Positions 1 to 11,590 of a stretch of DNA of 64,000 nt are shown here, piece by piece (within the stretch, counting starts at the first letter, position 1; every line of letters starts with the position of its first letter). A program made the translations under genes and the position numbers. The DNA is taken from the NCBI RefSeq assembly GCF_000226115.1, contig NC_016458.1:2356001-2420000 (forward strand). The letters are read 5' to 3'. The notes beneath the pieces were generated by a model that was given only the letters and a program-made list of their open reading frames with translations, was not told the origin of the DNA and ran no database searches. This stretch comes from Thermothielavioides terrestris NRRL 8126. Its lineage: Eukaryota; Ascomycota; Sordariomycetes; Sordariales; Chaetomiaceae.

Positions 1-3000
1 CAAACTTCCCTGCCCGGACGTGCCGACCCCATCGAGTGGCGCTTTTGTCAACTGCTGAAGCTGATGAGAGTTGATATTCGGGCTGGCAGTTGACTTTTTG
101 GGAGCACATTTCAACTCAATTCTTGGGGTTACTTCACTATAGTACGGATAGTTAGCTCGAGTCCTGTAGTTACAAGAGACGGGTGCGGGCAGTCAGAAGT
201 TCGGCTTTGGTAGAGTTGGATCACTCGGCTACAGAGCAACAGTATTCGAATATTCCTTGTCGGTAGAACTTCCAGAAGACGTCACAGCATCTTCCTTGCT
301 TCGCACTCTCGAGGCTGAATTCGGGTGACGTTGCTTGGGCTAGATTTAGGCCTGGTCCGAACAACCCACGGCAGACGGAGCAGGAGTTGTCCGTCAGCAG
401 CAGGTGAGCTCCTCTATCTGATGTCCCCAAGTTATCGTGCACTCGACTCTGCCTCCGCCGATCGTCGGTGAAGCTCACACCTGCGTGTCCCAGACACGGC
501 GGAGCCAGTGACCGCCCTGCCTACAACGTACACGGAGTGTGCCTCAGCCAGGAGTGTCGTTGGTATTGCTGCCGGCCTCCATGGAGAGGGAGCGCAGCGC
601 CACGGACCTTGCCGCCTTCGTGTTTATCTCAAGTGTCCCCAAGTCCGGGGAGGCGGTCCGCGGCTTGTCGTCCGTGTGCCGTGTTCAGTCGACTGCTGCT
701 TGAGAGGTCTGAGGCGAGGAAGTTAAATGCCGCAATTGAAGGTCGGTCATTCGATTTCCTTCCTCTTCTTGGATACTTGATCCGATCCAGAACACTTTGA
801 ATTGGGTCTTGCCTTGTCTGGTCCGGCTTCCCACTATTTCGTGTGTACTATAACCACGAGGCGCAACGCCAAAAGTGAAGGGTCTTCCATCGCGGTGGCC
901 CACGGCGTAGTTCTTCCAAACCCTGGTTCACACACCCGCCAGGTTTGTCAGCTGTTGACACTGGCATTGAAGATGTAAACGCGGCCATCGCAGCTGCCAG
1001 AATTGACCGCTACGTTACAGGTACCCGACCGACTGCTGCCAGCACATCCCCCGCTTCCGCACTTTCCTGCAGTGAACCCCCGGGCCCCTCATCTCACCCT
1101 CGGAGCTGGACCCTCCCTTTCCAGGCTTCAACCCCACCAGCCACCAGCCTGCAAAATCCTCCTGCTGCCGCCCCACTCGGGTCGCTGATTCACCCAACCA
1201 TATCCTCCAGTTAAAGCAGTCTGACCGCGCCCTCAAATCATCGTTCGGCTCTTCCCTCGTCTCTCGTCCTTTCCCTCGCACAACCAATCAATCCGCCGCT
1301 CGCCCTCTCCACCGTCGAACGCGAGAGCCGGTCCGTTCACCCCCCTCCCAAATTCATCAAATCAACGGCCGTCTCCAATCGCAACAACAGCGACTGACGT
1401 TGGGCAGTCCAATTAGGAGTGCCGAAAGCGTCCGCAACCGCATTTTGCGCAGCCTTATTCGGAGTCGCCCGTCGCATCGAGTCGCTTTACTCCCGTTTTG
1501 GTCGATTCAGGCCAGGGGCACCGACCACCATCGCGCCAGCACTCGAGGCGCATCTTGCGCGCCAGAGGCTGCAGCTTCAGCAAGCATCAGAACAGGTATG
1601 TGTTGTGTTCAATGCTGTGAACCCGCAGTTTCCATTCTACACGCGCCGTCCTCCCTGGGCATCCGAACTGCGGTTCTTCTCTCCGTCCGGGCCCTCGGGA
1701 TTCCAGGACAGTTTGCGCTCCCGTCTTTTCATGATGCAATGCCCGCGCATCCCCAGCCTCCGTCAGCCTCCCAACGTCGCAGCTTGGGAGGCTCAGCATA
1801 AGCATTCTTTCCCAACCCGTCATCAGTCGAGGCCGAACAAATCCACTCACAGCTCGCCGCAGACACCGCTTGGTTTGACCTGCGGCTAGCACGATCGCCC
1901 TGGGTATCCACTTGGCAGCGACTGTGCGCGTCGAAACAGTTCCCAGACTTCCCTGCCAGCCAGTCAACAGCCGAGCGCAAAAGGCACCAAACATCGCGCA
2001 GCAAATCAGCCCCCGGTCCTCCCGACATTGGAAGGGGAAAACACCACCAGCCCGGATACCTATCAACGGACTCAGCCTCGATACCAGACGCACCATTGGC
2101 CGCGGCCCGGTCCCGTGATAGTTCTTGCCTGCGGACGTCAATTAACGCTATCTCACCGGGCGTGCAATCAACAGAGCCGTTGTTTAGATCCGCTGCGGGT
2201 TTGATTTCGCGCCTCAACCCACTGCAATTCCATCCTCGGCGCAACTGCCCATCAGGTAAGTTCTTGACCCCTTCCTGATGTTCTTCCAGGGTCCCTGCAC
2301 GTGTCTGGCCTTTGTTCCTTGCCTTGCCCTGCCTCCCGCCCGCAGATGATATGCCTGCGCTTCTCGCGACGCGCCGTTGACTAGACCAATCTACGTGCTC
2401 GTCTTTTATTTTCACAGTACCCCCACGGTCAGGAACTGCATGGATTTCCCACTGCCTGCCCACGCGCTTTCCCGACCCTCGTGCGGTCGCACTGACTCAA
2501 CCAGCTACAGTTCTGAGGCCTGCCTCAGTCAGCGTGGATAGGAGAGGATTCTGCTCGCAGAACCTCGGCGGTATAAGGTATCCGCAGATCCAAAGAGGTG
2601 CGTTCGCGCTCTTTCTTTTTCTTCCTTATTTACTCTTCGGTCACGCTTCTCAGACCCATCCTCCCACCTGGGGAGCGGTTCTCCAAGCACAGCACTCCCC
2701 CACACCGTCGGACCTCACGAGGAGCCCATACACATTGCGTGTTGGAACTTCCCCACTCTCTCCAGAGTCTCGTGCAACCCATAAACACCCTCTCCTCCTG
2801 TTCTCGGCCCTGCAATGCAGCCTAGCCGCAGGGTAAGGAGCGGCGGCAAGGAGCTGCATGCATCAGTGGATGAGCTGCGGCGGAAGATTTGTTTGGCGGC
2901 GCTCTTCTGCTTGCTGATGTCTCGGGGACCAACCGTTCTGCTGCGGCTCGACTCCGCGAGAGAGTCGACATGGACAACCAAAAGTCCATGGAGCAATCAG

Positions 3001-3916
3001 CCTCGCGCCCCCAGAGTCCAAGAGCTCTGTGTCTTGGTTGCCTCTGCCCCTCCCACCCTAACCCCGTGTTATCCCCTCCTGTCCAATTTTGGTGCTGTTG
3101 TCCCGACTAGGCTAGGGGCGATGAGCTGGTTGACGGGGTGGGCCCTCCTCTTGCATATTCCGTCATGCATGCCAGCGCATCAAACTGGCCCTGGCCCAAG
3201 GCGCCAAAGACGAAGGCGCCCACGCCCCGGCCTGCCATCTGAGCTTCTTCGTTCATATACTGGATGATCGCGTATTAATGCTTTGGGTTCATAGATCTGA
3301 GGAAGCCAGTCGAAACTCCCCCCTGCGGTTACCCGTTGGGGCATCATCCGGTCGACTGATATTTCGTCTGCACGACCGTTTGTCTCCCCTCTGCTGTCGC
3401 ACCCGACTTCGGCCCTCGGGCATTATTAGGCTTGTCCCTCACGACAGAGCCCAGTGCCTCCGCGCACTCCCATCCGCCCTCACGTGGCTGCGCTTGTCCA
3501 CGCCATCTTCCGAAGAGAGGCCTGTGACTGAGCCACCCAGGTTTCGCCTTGCAACGACATCAGCCTGCATAAGCTGCGGTGCGACCAATCGCGCAGCTCC
3601 GCTGCCATCCCGTCGAGTGCCAACGCATCACTCCAATAGATTGGGTGCACAACCCGCCCAACCCACAGGTACCGAGTGACCTTGGAGTGTCAGTGCTTCT
3701 CGAGCCCAAACAGGCTCAGAATCTCGAAGCCTTATTATCAAAGGTCCTGAAGACGACTGGGGATCAACACGAGTGGTAAAACTTTGTGTTGCATCTTGAA
3801 CAGACAGGCTGGATCAGCTTCCGAGCCAACCTGCTCTTCCCGCCGTCTTCATTGACTGTGCCGCAGCTTACTCAGTCGCAACCTGATTCGACGAATACGT
3901 CAGGATCTCTTCGAGG
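1..3916. other. Upstream region of the HAP2-like gene, no recognisable gene
   Basis: No reading frame here has a recognisable domain or convincing fungal codon use. The stretch is pyrimidine-rich on the plus strand and contains several good donor-like sites (for example CAGGTAAGTT near 2253 and AGGTATGTGT near 1592). This would fit a long, intron-containing 5' leader or promoter of the downstream CCAAT-binding factor gene. That reading is inference; no transcript evidence is available. Confidence 0.4.
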
Positions 3917-4882
3917 ATGATGGAATACGCTCAATATCAGCAACAACCGCAGAGCGCACATTCACAACCACACATTCAGACGGGTTATCCCAGCACCGCC
4001 GCCGGCAACAGCATCACCTCTCCATCAACTCAGCACCTCTCGCAGACATCACCGATCCTTCCGTCGCAGCAGCACCAGCCGTCGCCGACGCAAACACACA
4101 ACATGTACCAGGCACAGTACACGGTCCCCCAACAAGGCATGCATTATGGCATGCCCGGGATCCAGGCTGCAGCCATGGCTGCAACTGCGGCGGCGTCCGG
4201 GTCCTCCTATCCCTACATGGCATCGGACCCAAGCCTGCAGCAGTCGCCTAGGATGTCGGGGGTTAACGCGAAGAAGGACGCTAGGGCAGGGCCGCGGTCG
4301 CCGCAGCAGATGAATAGCATGTCTCAGCAGCGGCGGCTCAGCCAGGTCGCGAGTCCCGGCGTTCCGACGGCGCCGACAATGCTGAACCACGCCGGACCGC
4401 GCCCCGCGGTCCCCCCTCCCATGACCGCCGCCCAGCAGATGCCACCGCCGCAGTCGCCCGAGATGCCGTCTGGGACGGTGGAGGAGTCGCCGCTCTATGT
4501 CAACGCGAAGCAGTTCCACCGCATCCTGAAGCGGCGGGTGGCCCGGCAGAGGTTGGAGGAGGCGCTTCGGCTGACTAGCAAGGGCCGGAAGCCATACCTT
4601 CACGAGTCGAGGCATAACCACGCGATGCGGCGTCCGCGCGGCCCAGGAGGGCGCTTCTTGACGGCCGAAGAGGTCGCGCAGATGGAGAGGGAGAAGGCGA
4701 ACGCCGCAGGCGCAGGTGGCGAGGCAAAGTCGGAAGGCCAGGACCAGTCCGGTGCGAGCACCAAGACGGCGTCGGGCGCGACAAAGCGGAAGTCGGAAGG
4801 CGCCACTTCAAGCCCGCCATCCAAAAAGACGAAACAAGCGGCGTCGTCGAGCCCCGAGGATGAAGAGGACGAGGAAGAGTGA
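3917..4882 (+). CDS. hapB: CCAAT-binding complex subunit HAP2/HapB (NF-YA)
   Basis: Single-exon gene for a 321-residue protein. It is the sequence-specific subunit of the heterotrimeric CCAAT-binding complex (HAP2/3/5; HapB/C/E), a nuclear activator of many metabolic, respiratory and iron/redox genes. The conserved NF-YA core lies at about residues 189-252. Its first half ([20 protein letters not shown]) binds the HAP3/HAP5 histone-fold pair; its second half ([19 protein letters not shown]) inserts into the CCAAT minor groove. The N-terminus is Gln/Pro/Ser-rich, as usual for the activation region. The C-terminus has a basic KRK/SKKTK patch, a likely nuclear signal, and ends in an acidic DEEDEEE tail. 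Two adjacent Met codons open the frame and either could be the start. The family assignment is firm; the symbol follows Aspergillus usage. Confidence 0.95.
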   Translation: MMEYAQYQQQPQSAHSQPHIQTGYPSTAAGNSITSPSTQHLSQTSPILPSQQHQPSPTQTHNMYQAQYTVPQQGMHYGMPGIQAAAMAATAAASGSSYPYMASDPSLQQSPRMSGVNAKKDARAGPRSPQQMNSMSQQRRLSQVASPGVPTAPTMLNHAGPRPAVPPPMTAAQQMPPPQSPEMPSGTVEESPLYVNAKQFHRILKRRVARQRLEEALRLTSKGRKPYLHESRHNHAMRRPRGPGGRFLTAEEVAQMEREKANAAGAGGEAKSEGQDQSGASTKTASGATKRKSEGATSSPPSKKTKQAASSSPEDEEDEEE

Positions 4883-6565
4883 ATGATCGAAGCGCCGGCT
4901 GGGCAGAAGCAACGAAGATCGCGAAAACGAAAAAGCCACATGCTGCTTGGGCTTCTATTATACCTATACCCCGCTCTCCCACCTTGTCCAAGACAGGTCA
5001 TGAAGTTATGACAAAACCGCCCGCATCTTGTTTTATCTAGCACCGAGATGTTGTGCAAACAGGTGCAGTTTGGTGAGAACTCTTGGCGCGAAGGGGCGGG
5101 CTGGTGAGGCGAACTTGTGTTGTGGTTTGTGACTGACGTGTGCATCTCTTCTTTTCCGTTTTTTGTTTTCCTTTTAGCAGATTGGGAAACCTTTCTTCTC
5201 TCTGTGCATCAACCAACACGGCTGGCTATCGGGGCGAGGCGACACTCGTTTTTCTCTTGCCTTCGGTGCGAGCGTATCTTTGGGTTTCTGGTTCTGGTTG
5301 GCTCCTTGCTTCTTCCTCATCAATACACTTGGCCTCACAGCATATCAGCGACTGCATTTGCGCACTCCCTGTTTGGCAGGCTGGGGTTTTTCGGACTTGG
5401 GGGAGTTCCTGGCATGGTGGGAGGACTGGATCAGCGACGGTCGGCAAGGTGAATGGGAAGATTGTGCATGACGTCGGATTTGGAATGGGTTACGACGGAT
5501 ACCCTTAACATACCCCCCTCTCCGTCTATGGATGTTTTCTGTTCTTTTGCCCCCATTGATGCAATTTATCTTACATTTTAGTTTTCCACTGGACGGGAGT
5601 ACATCGTTGGTGCTGTGCTCCTGCTCTGGCGGGAGGATGTAGATGGTCTGGCCACCGGCATGGGGCAATTGGGCGCTGCGGAGGGAGCAGTGGAAGCAAA
5701 TCGGAAGGCACAGAAGGACACAAGAGAAAAGAGGTCACCCCAAAGACGATCACAACAAAGCAAAAGAAAAAAAGGAAAAAAAGAAACAGCAAGGGATTCT
5801 GGACGGGGCTTCAATCGCAGTGCTGCCGCGGGTTATCCGGGCTTGAAGGTCTTGCGTACTGTGGAGGTCTTCTTTCTCCTCTTCATGACAATCCCCTTTT
5901 TCTGTTTTCACACCTGGTCTGGTGACTGGGCACGCTTATTATGGAAGGATGGATGGATGTTAGACTTGACTGGCCCAATCCGTCGCCGGAATATAATCGA
6001 GTCGCAATTGAGATGTCAGTCTCGACCATGCGCCTCAGGTAGACTACGCTTGCTTGAACCGGACGGAGACTGACTGTTGATGTTGACCATTTACCCCTGC
6101 GACCAATCCCTGCGACGAACGTTGCTGCGTTGCGGCCCGCAATAGGAATGTGCCGATGGCTGGCAGCCGATTCGATGAGGCCGGTGAGATCTAGGGAACG
6201 GGACGGCACGCGGGGGTCCGCTCGGAGGTTTTCTTGCTTTCGTCCAATTCGAAGTCCGTATTGCCATCCGGTGTTTTTGCGGCGGCGTGGTCAGACAGCA
6301 CCAAACCCTACCCCTAACCCGAACCCAGAGCGATAAGCGATCTCGCGATCTCCTGGTACGTCAGGCAGACTCTTGCTTGGGTTTCAAGAGTGTGCCCCAC
6401 CTCGATGATTCCACTTCGGGGATGTGGGTCCTCTTGAGACAACGGCACACAGCGCCTGAGTGGGTGGTTGACAAGACAACTGGACTGCTGCTGCTGTCAA
6501 GCTTCAACCTCTCTCATTGCAGCTGCTCTTGTCGCTGGCTAGCTGACGGCAGCGCAAGAGCCAAA
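4883..6565. other. Intergenic: 3' region of hapB and promoter of LSM2
   Basis: No supported gene. It contains T-rich and A-rich stretches and, towards the right, a telobox-like sequence (listed separately) upstream of the LSM2 start. Confidence 0.5.
6303..6327 (+). promoter_or_regulatory. Telobox-like motif upstream of LSM2
   Basis: The sequence AAACCCTACCCCTAACCC followed by GAACCC lies about 240 bp upstream of the LSM2 start codon. It resembles telomere-repeat (TTAGGG) derived teloboxes bound by Tbf1-like Myb factors, which in fungi are often found upstream of ribosome-biogenesis and RNA-processing genes. Binding here is inferred from the motif only. Confidence 0.4.
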
Positions 6566-7414
6566 ATGTTGTTCTTCAGGTGCGTGATCATTTCTCTCTC
6601 CCTTTGGCTCAAACAGCGTCACCCTTGCTTTTTTTTTTTGGTCTATGGCGTGCGACTGGATATTGGCTTCATTCAACCGCGCGTGCGCGAGTGGGCAGGC
6701 AAAGGAGGCAAGCATTAGTTAGGGATTATGATGAGGCTTCCAAACCTCCTAGAGCGAGCATCAGTCAAACGACCAACAGCCCGCTTCACACACATGCACA
6801 TCAACCAACTAAACCGGCAACATCAATCCCGTGCGCTAACGGATGAACAGCTTCTTTAAGACGCTCATCGACCACGAGGTCACGGTCGAGCTCAAGAACG
6901 ACATCCAGATCCGCGGCGTCCTCAAGAGCGTCGACCAGTACCTCAACATCAAGCTCGACAACATCCAGGTTATGGAGGAGCTCAAGTATCCGCACATGGT
7001 GAGTCCCTCATCCATCCTCTTGCATTGTTTTTCTTTTCTTCTAATATTTTCCCCGCCTCTTCTAACCCCCCCCCCCCCCTCTCCTCCTGCCCCTCCGGCC
7101 CCTCTTCTGACCTCGACGCGTAACATTGCTGACTCGTTATGTCCCGGGGTGGACGGCTGGGTCCTTCTCTAGAGCGCGGTCAAGAACGTCTTCATCCGCG
7201 GCTCGGTCGTGCGCTACGTCCATCTGCCGGCGGCGGCGGTGGATATCCCGCTTCTGGAGGACGCGACGAGGAGAGGTAAGGCCTTGTACCTTTTTTTTTT
7301 TTTTTTCCCTCCGCATTCTTTCTTCCTCGTCTTTGCTGCGCTGCGCTGTTTCTGCTTGACGGGATGGGCTAACTCTGCGCAGAAGCTGCGAACCAGGCGG
7401 GTAAGGGTAAATGA
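6566..7414 (+). CDS. LSM2: U6 snRNA-associated Sm-like protein LSm2
   Basis: Four-exon gene for a 98-residue Sm-fold protein of the LSm1-7 (cytoplasmic mRNA decapping) and LSm2-8 (nuclear U6 snRNA) rings. Exons: 6566-6579, 6851-6998, 7173-7275 and 7383-7414; every junction keeps the frame and uses GT-AG. The 14-nt first exon supplies MLFF plus two bases of Ser, restoring the family N-terminus MLFFSFFKTL. Sm motif 1 is ELKNDIQIRGVLKSVDQYLN and Sm motif 2 is VKNVFIRGSVVRYV, with the RNA-binding Asp-x-Tyr-Leu-Asn and Ile-Arg-Gly residues intact. The C-terminus EAANQAGKGK fits fungal LSm2. A start at 6843, inside intron 1, would lose the conserved N-terminus, so the micro-exon model is preferred. 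It converges on the PSO2-like gene. Confidence 0.95.
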
Positions 7415-8137
7415 GGGCGCAGTGGAGATGAAGGTTCGGGGTGGGTGAGCGAGAGACATGAGGCTTGCCGCAACTACGTAGAACTTACTGGTCTGGGGTG
7501 GAGCGAAGCTGCGCAGCGGGCTCCATCGTCAGGTACCGGCCGAGGTATCATCTTATTTTTAACTGCTTTGCGTTGCCACTGGGATTGCAATCCGGGCGGG
7601 AAAGGTTACTACGATGGCGTTTCGATGGCAACTCGGGCTAATTGCCCGTGGGGTGAGTGCTGCGGGAAGTTCCTCGAGATATCGCACATCTACAGGCAGT
7701 CTTGAGTCGCAGTTCCCTCACCGTGTTGCGTGTCTCCTCCGGCTGAGCCAGTTCCGTACCTCTTCTCTATTCGATTCCTGTCTAGGAGCCTGGAACTAAC
7801 TGACTCGGATCACCTGCCGTCGCGAGTCCGTGCTGTCCAGCTCCCCAATCCCCAGTAGCTTTTGCTTTCGTGCTTTTCAAGGTCATTTCTGAGTTGCATG
7901 AATCCTCCGGTCTCTACTTTTTTGCTTAGTTGTCAATGCGAGTCGGAGTGCTCGAGCAGGAGTTGAACAACGAAGGCCGAAAAAGGGGGTATCTTTTACG
8001 GAATACATGTACTGGTTTGCTACACAGTATGCACGTCTCCCGACAGAAAGATCATTACGGCCGGCAGTCCTGCAGACACGAGATCCCCCCAACTCCCTCC
8101 TCAGAGAGATACACCATCACCACCCCAGCCTCCTTCC
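7415..8137. other. Convergent intergenic space, no gene seen
   Basis: This is the gap between the stop codons of LSM2 (+) and the PSO2-like gene (-). It presumably holds both 3' UTRs. No coding or RNA feature was recognised. Confidence 0.5.
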
Positions 8138-11092
8138 CTACCAATAAACCCCGCCGCCGCGCCCGTCCTTGCCCTCCCACAACACCACCTCCCCCGTCCC
8201 ATTCTCCTCCCCACCGCCCTTCAAAACCCTGACGAACCCGCCCCTCCTCCGCTCGGCCAGCCACCGGTCGATCCAGCCCTTCATGCGGCGGCGCGCGGCC
8301 TCGCTGCCGACGTTGACGGTCGGCACGACGCGCTCGATGCGCAGCGCCATGACGAACAGCGCCAGCTCGCGGAAGCTGCTGTGCTCGCTGTACGGCACGG
8401 CCAGGCACAGCGCCTCGCGCGAGCTGCCGCGCTGCGGCGCGAGGTCGCGCGCCGTGAAGTGCGTCCGCCAGCGCGGGCCGTGCAGCAGCTGCGCGGTGGG
8501 CAGCGCGGTCGGGGACAGGTTGGCCAGGCTTCCTTTGGCGGTGGCGGTGGCGGTGGAGTTGTTGTTGTTTTTGTTGGTGCCTGCGGCCGTGGCGGTGGAT
8601 GGGGAGAAGGACGAAGAACCCGGGGGAGGGGGCCGGTAGTTCCAGCCCGACGGGCGGATGCCGACGATGCGGGCGAACTCGCCGCGTGCCTTGAACGGCG
8701 CGAGGTACTCGGCCAGGGTCTCGGCGCGGATCTCCATCAGCATCTGCATGTGCACCTGGGCTTCGCTCGGGTTGGGCGTGAGCAGCGCGGAGAGCTCCGC
8801 GTCGTCCAGCTGCGCGCACATGCGGATCTTGGCGGGCGTCGCGTAGATCTTGGAGCGCAGCGCCTTGGCGATGGCGACGCAGATGCGCTCCTTGCCGATG
8901 CTGTATGTGCCGCAGACGACGAGGAGGCGGTTGGGGTTGTGTGGTTTTCCGTTGAGCGCGGTGAAGGCATTGTCGGGTGGCGGTGGGGTGGGTTGCTGTG
9001 CGGGCGAGGCTGATGAGGATGACGCGGTGGCGGTGAAGAACTTGGTGACGCTTTCTGTGCCTGCTGAGCCGTTAGTGCCGCGTTCTCGCCGTCGCAGCAG
9101 GGCGTCCCATTCGCGGTCATCGTCGGCGAGGAGGCCTTTGTTGAGCTGGGCGCAGAGCTCGGCGCACGCATCCACCACTTCATCCTGCGGAGGGAAGGAG
9201 TAGCGCGGGTTGAGATAAGTCGTGTCGAGGTAGCAGACGTCGATTTTCTGCTGTTTTGTCCGTCCCGAGATGGCGTCGACCGTCTCGGGCCGCAGCTTCG
9301 GGTGCTCGACGTGTGCGGGACAGGCGCGGAAGTCACCGCAGTGGAGGATCCGCTGCGTTCTTCCGCCAGTGGTCTTCTCGAAAAGGAAGAGCGAGCTCCC
9401 GGGGCAGTGGTTGGCGGGTATCATGGTGACCGTGACGCCGTTGGTCTGGGGCACCGGCACTGTCTTCTCGAACTCCAGCTCGACCACATACTTTGCTGCC
9501 GTCTTCAGCTGCGACTTGACCAGCGAGCCCGTGACCTTGCTGCAGTAGATGGGGCCGTGCGTCCAGCTCGCCGTCAGGCCGATGTAGTGGTCGCTATGAA
9601 AATGGCTTAGAAAGTATGCCTGGCACCCTTCAACGGCGCCATACCGAAAGGCGTCGACGCAGATGGAGAAGCCAGGCATGATCTTGTAGAACGGACAGGT
9701 CCGCTTGTAGGCGGGCATGCCCCTGGACGCATTCTCTGCCGCCGCAGCGGTCGCCCAGGCGGCGTCTTCGGCGTGACCGGACATGAGCTTGGTAAATGCC
9801 GAGCTGGCTGAGCCCTCGCCTGCGTCGTCGCCGAGACTGATGGGATTCGGCTGCCCTGGCCGCGCGACGGCAGCTTTGGCGAACCGCTTGCCCACAATTG
9901 CAGCCTCCGCCTCGATAACATCGCCCGGCGGCCTCGGCAGCGGCGTCGGATTGCCGTCCAGACAGGAGTTGACGTGCGCTGTCGCCTGGTCCGGCGTTGC
10001 CCCGGCGAGGCTGCCGTTGCAGACTGGACAGCTCTCCGTCATGGGCTCGTCGTTGCCCTCGCTATTTAGACCCGTGTACTCCTCTCCCTCAGCCTCCGCC
10101 TCCAGCCGAGCCTGCTCTTCCATATATCGCATCGCCAAGAGCTCTTCGCCAGTAAATTCCTCGTCCTCGGTTGGGCCGACGACGCCGCTATCTGGTCGCT
10201 CGGCAGAGTCACCGCCTGCGCTATCCGCTCCCGATGTCTGCTGCCGTAGTAGCGGCACCTCCCTGGATCCACTCTCGCCACTGGTAAGCCGGGCCGGTCG
10301 CGAACACGGGTCTTGCTCGTAGGGATCATCAAACACAGGCGGCGGCGATCTCACCCTGTCGGTAGCCGACGGCTCATTTTCCTTGTTGTTCTCCTCGTCG
10401 TCGTCGGAGGAATCATCGTCCAAAAACGGATTGCCCGCCTTCTTCGCTCTCTTCTTCTCAACTGGCCTCCTTGTCGCAACCGCAGGCCCTTCCACGGCCG
10501 CCGAGGAGGATCTCGACCCCTCCAAGCCCAGCTCAGACCCGGAACCACCACCCAACCCAGCACTCATGACCTTCCTCCTCTTCACACTCCCCTCGACCTC
10601 GTTGAACCTCTCCTCTTCCCCCTCTCGCCCACCACTACCCCCCTTCCGTGGCGGACTAGCCCCATACAAATCCTCAACCCCCTCCCCGTCCCCCATCCCC
10701 TCCACAGTATCGTCGCCATCCCCAGCCTCCAGACCAGCAAGGCCACCACCACCCCCCTCGCAGCTATCCTCGTCCTCCCCGACCGGCCACAACTCGCCGG
10801 CGGCAGCAGCAGCAGCACCCCCGCCAATAAACAGCCCGTCGTCCGCGTCGCGCGTGCCCGCGGGCGCCGCCTCCTTCTTGAAAAAGCTCAGGATGCTCTG
10901 GTTCGGCTTCGGTTTTTGTTTCGGCTGCGTCTTCGGGCTCGGTCTGCCGGTGGTCGGGAAGGGGGAGGAGGTATTGGCGCCGGTGTTGGTTTGGGCTCTG
11001 GGACCGGGGGCAGGCTTCTTTTGCGGGGTGAGTAACCGGGTTTGGGACAGTTTCTGCTGTCTTTTTAAAGGTTTCGCTGCCGACGGGGCCAT
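8138..11092 (-). CDS. PSO2: DNA interstrand cross-link repair 5' exonuclease PSO2/SNM1
   Basis: Uninterrupted 984-codon gene for a beta-CASP metallo-beta-lactamase nuclease. The family digests DNA 5'-3' past unhooked interstrand cross-links in the nucleus. Order of parts: a basic, disordered N-terminus; a PIP-box-like NQSILSFF at residues 64-71; an acidic Ser-rich linker; a UBZ4/Rad18-type C2HC zinc finger (C355, C358, H373, C377); the metallo-beta-lactamase core with HFHSDH (H497, H499, D501, H502), ANHCPGS and HCGDFR; and the DRMBL/beta-CASP end with PYSEHSSF around residue 904. All metal ligands visible in motifs 1-4 are present. It is larger than yeast Pso2 (about 660 aa) because of the N-terminal half, as in many filamentous fungi. 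No introns are needed. eIF3d lies upstream in the same direction, about 500 bp away. Confidence 0.93.
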   Translation of the reverse strand: MAPSAAKPLKRQQKLSQTRLLTPQKKPAPGPRAQTNTGANTSSPFPTTGRPSPKTQPKQKPKPNQSILSFFKKEAAPAGTRDADDGLFIGGGAAAAAAGELWPVGEDEDSCEGGGGGLAGLEAGDGDDTVEGMGDGEGVEDLYGASPPRKGGSGGREGEEERFNEVEGSVKRRKVMSAGLGGGSGSELGLEGSRSSSAAVEGPAVATRRPVEKKRAKKAGNPFLDDDSSDDDEENNKENEPSATDRVRSPPPVFDDPYEQDPCSRPARLTSGESGSREVPLLRQQTSGADSAGGDSAERPDSGVVGPTEDEEFTGEELLAMRYMEEQARLEAEAEGEEYTGLNSEGNDEPMTESCPVCNGSLAGATPDQATAHVNSCLDGNPTPLPRPPGDVIEAEAAIVGKRFAKAAVARPGQPNPISLGDDAGEGSASSAFTKLMSGHAEDAAWATAAAAENASRGMPAYKRTCPFYKIMPGFSICVDAFRYGAVEGCQAYFLSHFHSDHYIGLTASWTHGPIYCSKVTGSLVKSQLKTAAKYVVELEFEKTVPVPQTNGVTVTMIPANHCPGSSLFLFEKTTGGRTQRILHCGDFRACPAHVEHPKLRPETVDAISGRTKQQKIDVCYLDTTYLNPRYSFPPQDEVVDACAELCAQLNKGLLADDDREWDALLRRRERGTNGSAGTESVTKFFTATASSSSASPAQQPTPPPPDNAFTALNGKPHNPNRLLVVCGTYSIGKERICVAIAKALRSKIYATPAKIRMCAQLDDAELSALLTPNPSEAQVHMQMLMEIRAETLAEYLAPFKARGEFARIVGIRPSGWNYRPPPPGSSSFSPSTATAAGTNKNNNNSTATATAKGSLANLSPTALPTAQLLHGPRWRTHFTARDLAPQRGSSREALCLAVPYSEHSSFRELALFVMALRIERVVPTVNVGSEAARRRMKGWIDRWLAERRRGGFVRVLKGGGEENGTGEVVLWEGKDGRGGGVYW

Positions 11093-11590
11093 GATCTAGC
11101 TCCTTTGCTGTCGGCCGTTGTAGCTATGCGGGGAATTGAGGTCGGGTTGTCTGAGGGAGATGGGAGGGGAGGGGAAGATGAATGAATGGGTGCACGTGTG
11201 GAGCATGGATTGATGGATATGGACGGGAGAGGTTGATTCCGGATTTCTGGGCAGACGCGGTTGGACCAAAAAAGGTGGGGGAGGCAGACGCCCCTGAGCG
11301 CGCGCTGTCACGTGGAACAAATTTACAGGAGTGAATGCACCATGGGCAGAATTCATTACCTCCAGCCGAATTCAGGGCAAGTCCAGAGGACGGGAGCACC
11401 GTCAAGATGGGAAGCGACAGTAGATCAAACTCAATTCATCAACCCGCGCTTAACAGCGTCGGACCCGATGCGGACGAAAACCGCTGACCCATTTTCATTC
11501 TATTGCGCTTTTTTCCGGCCCCAGTTTCGACCACCTGCTGCCCACTCTCTCAGACCGTCTACTTTGACTGCTCTTGTTGAGCAAGTATGT
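11093..11590. other. Promoter region of PSO2 and 3' region of eIF3d
   Basis: About 500 bp between two minus-strand genes. No coding feature was recognised. Confidence 0.5.

Noticed and set aside
1729..2463. 244-codon minus-strand frame in the HAP2 upstream region
   Set aside because: No recognisable family; overlaps plus-strand frames of similar quality.
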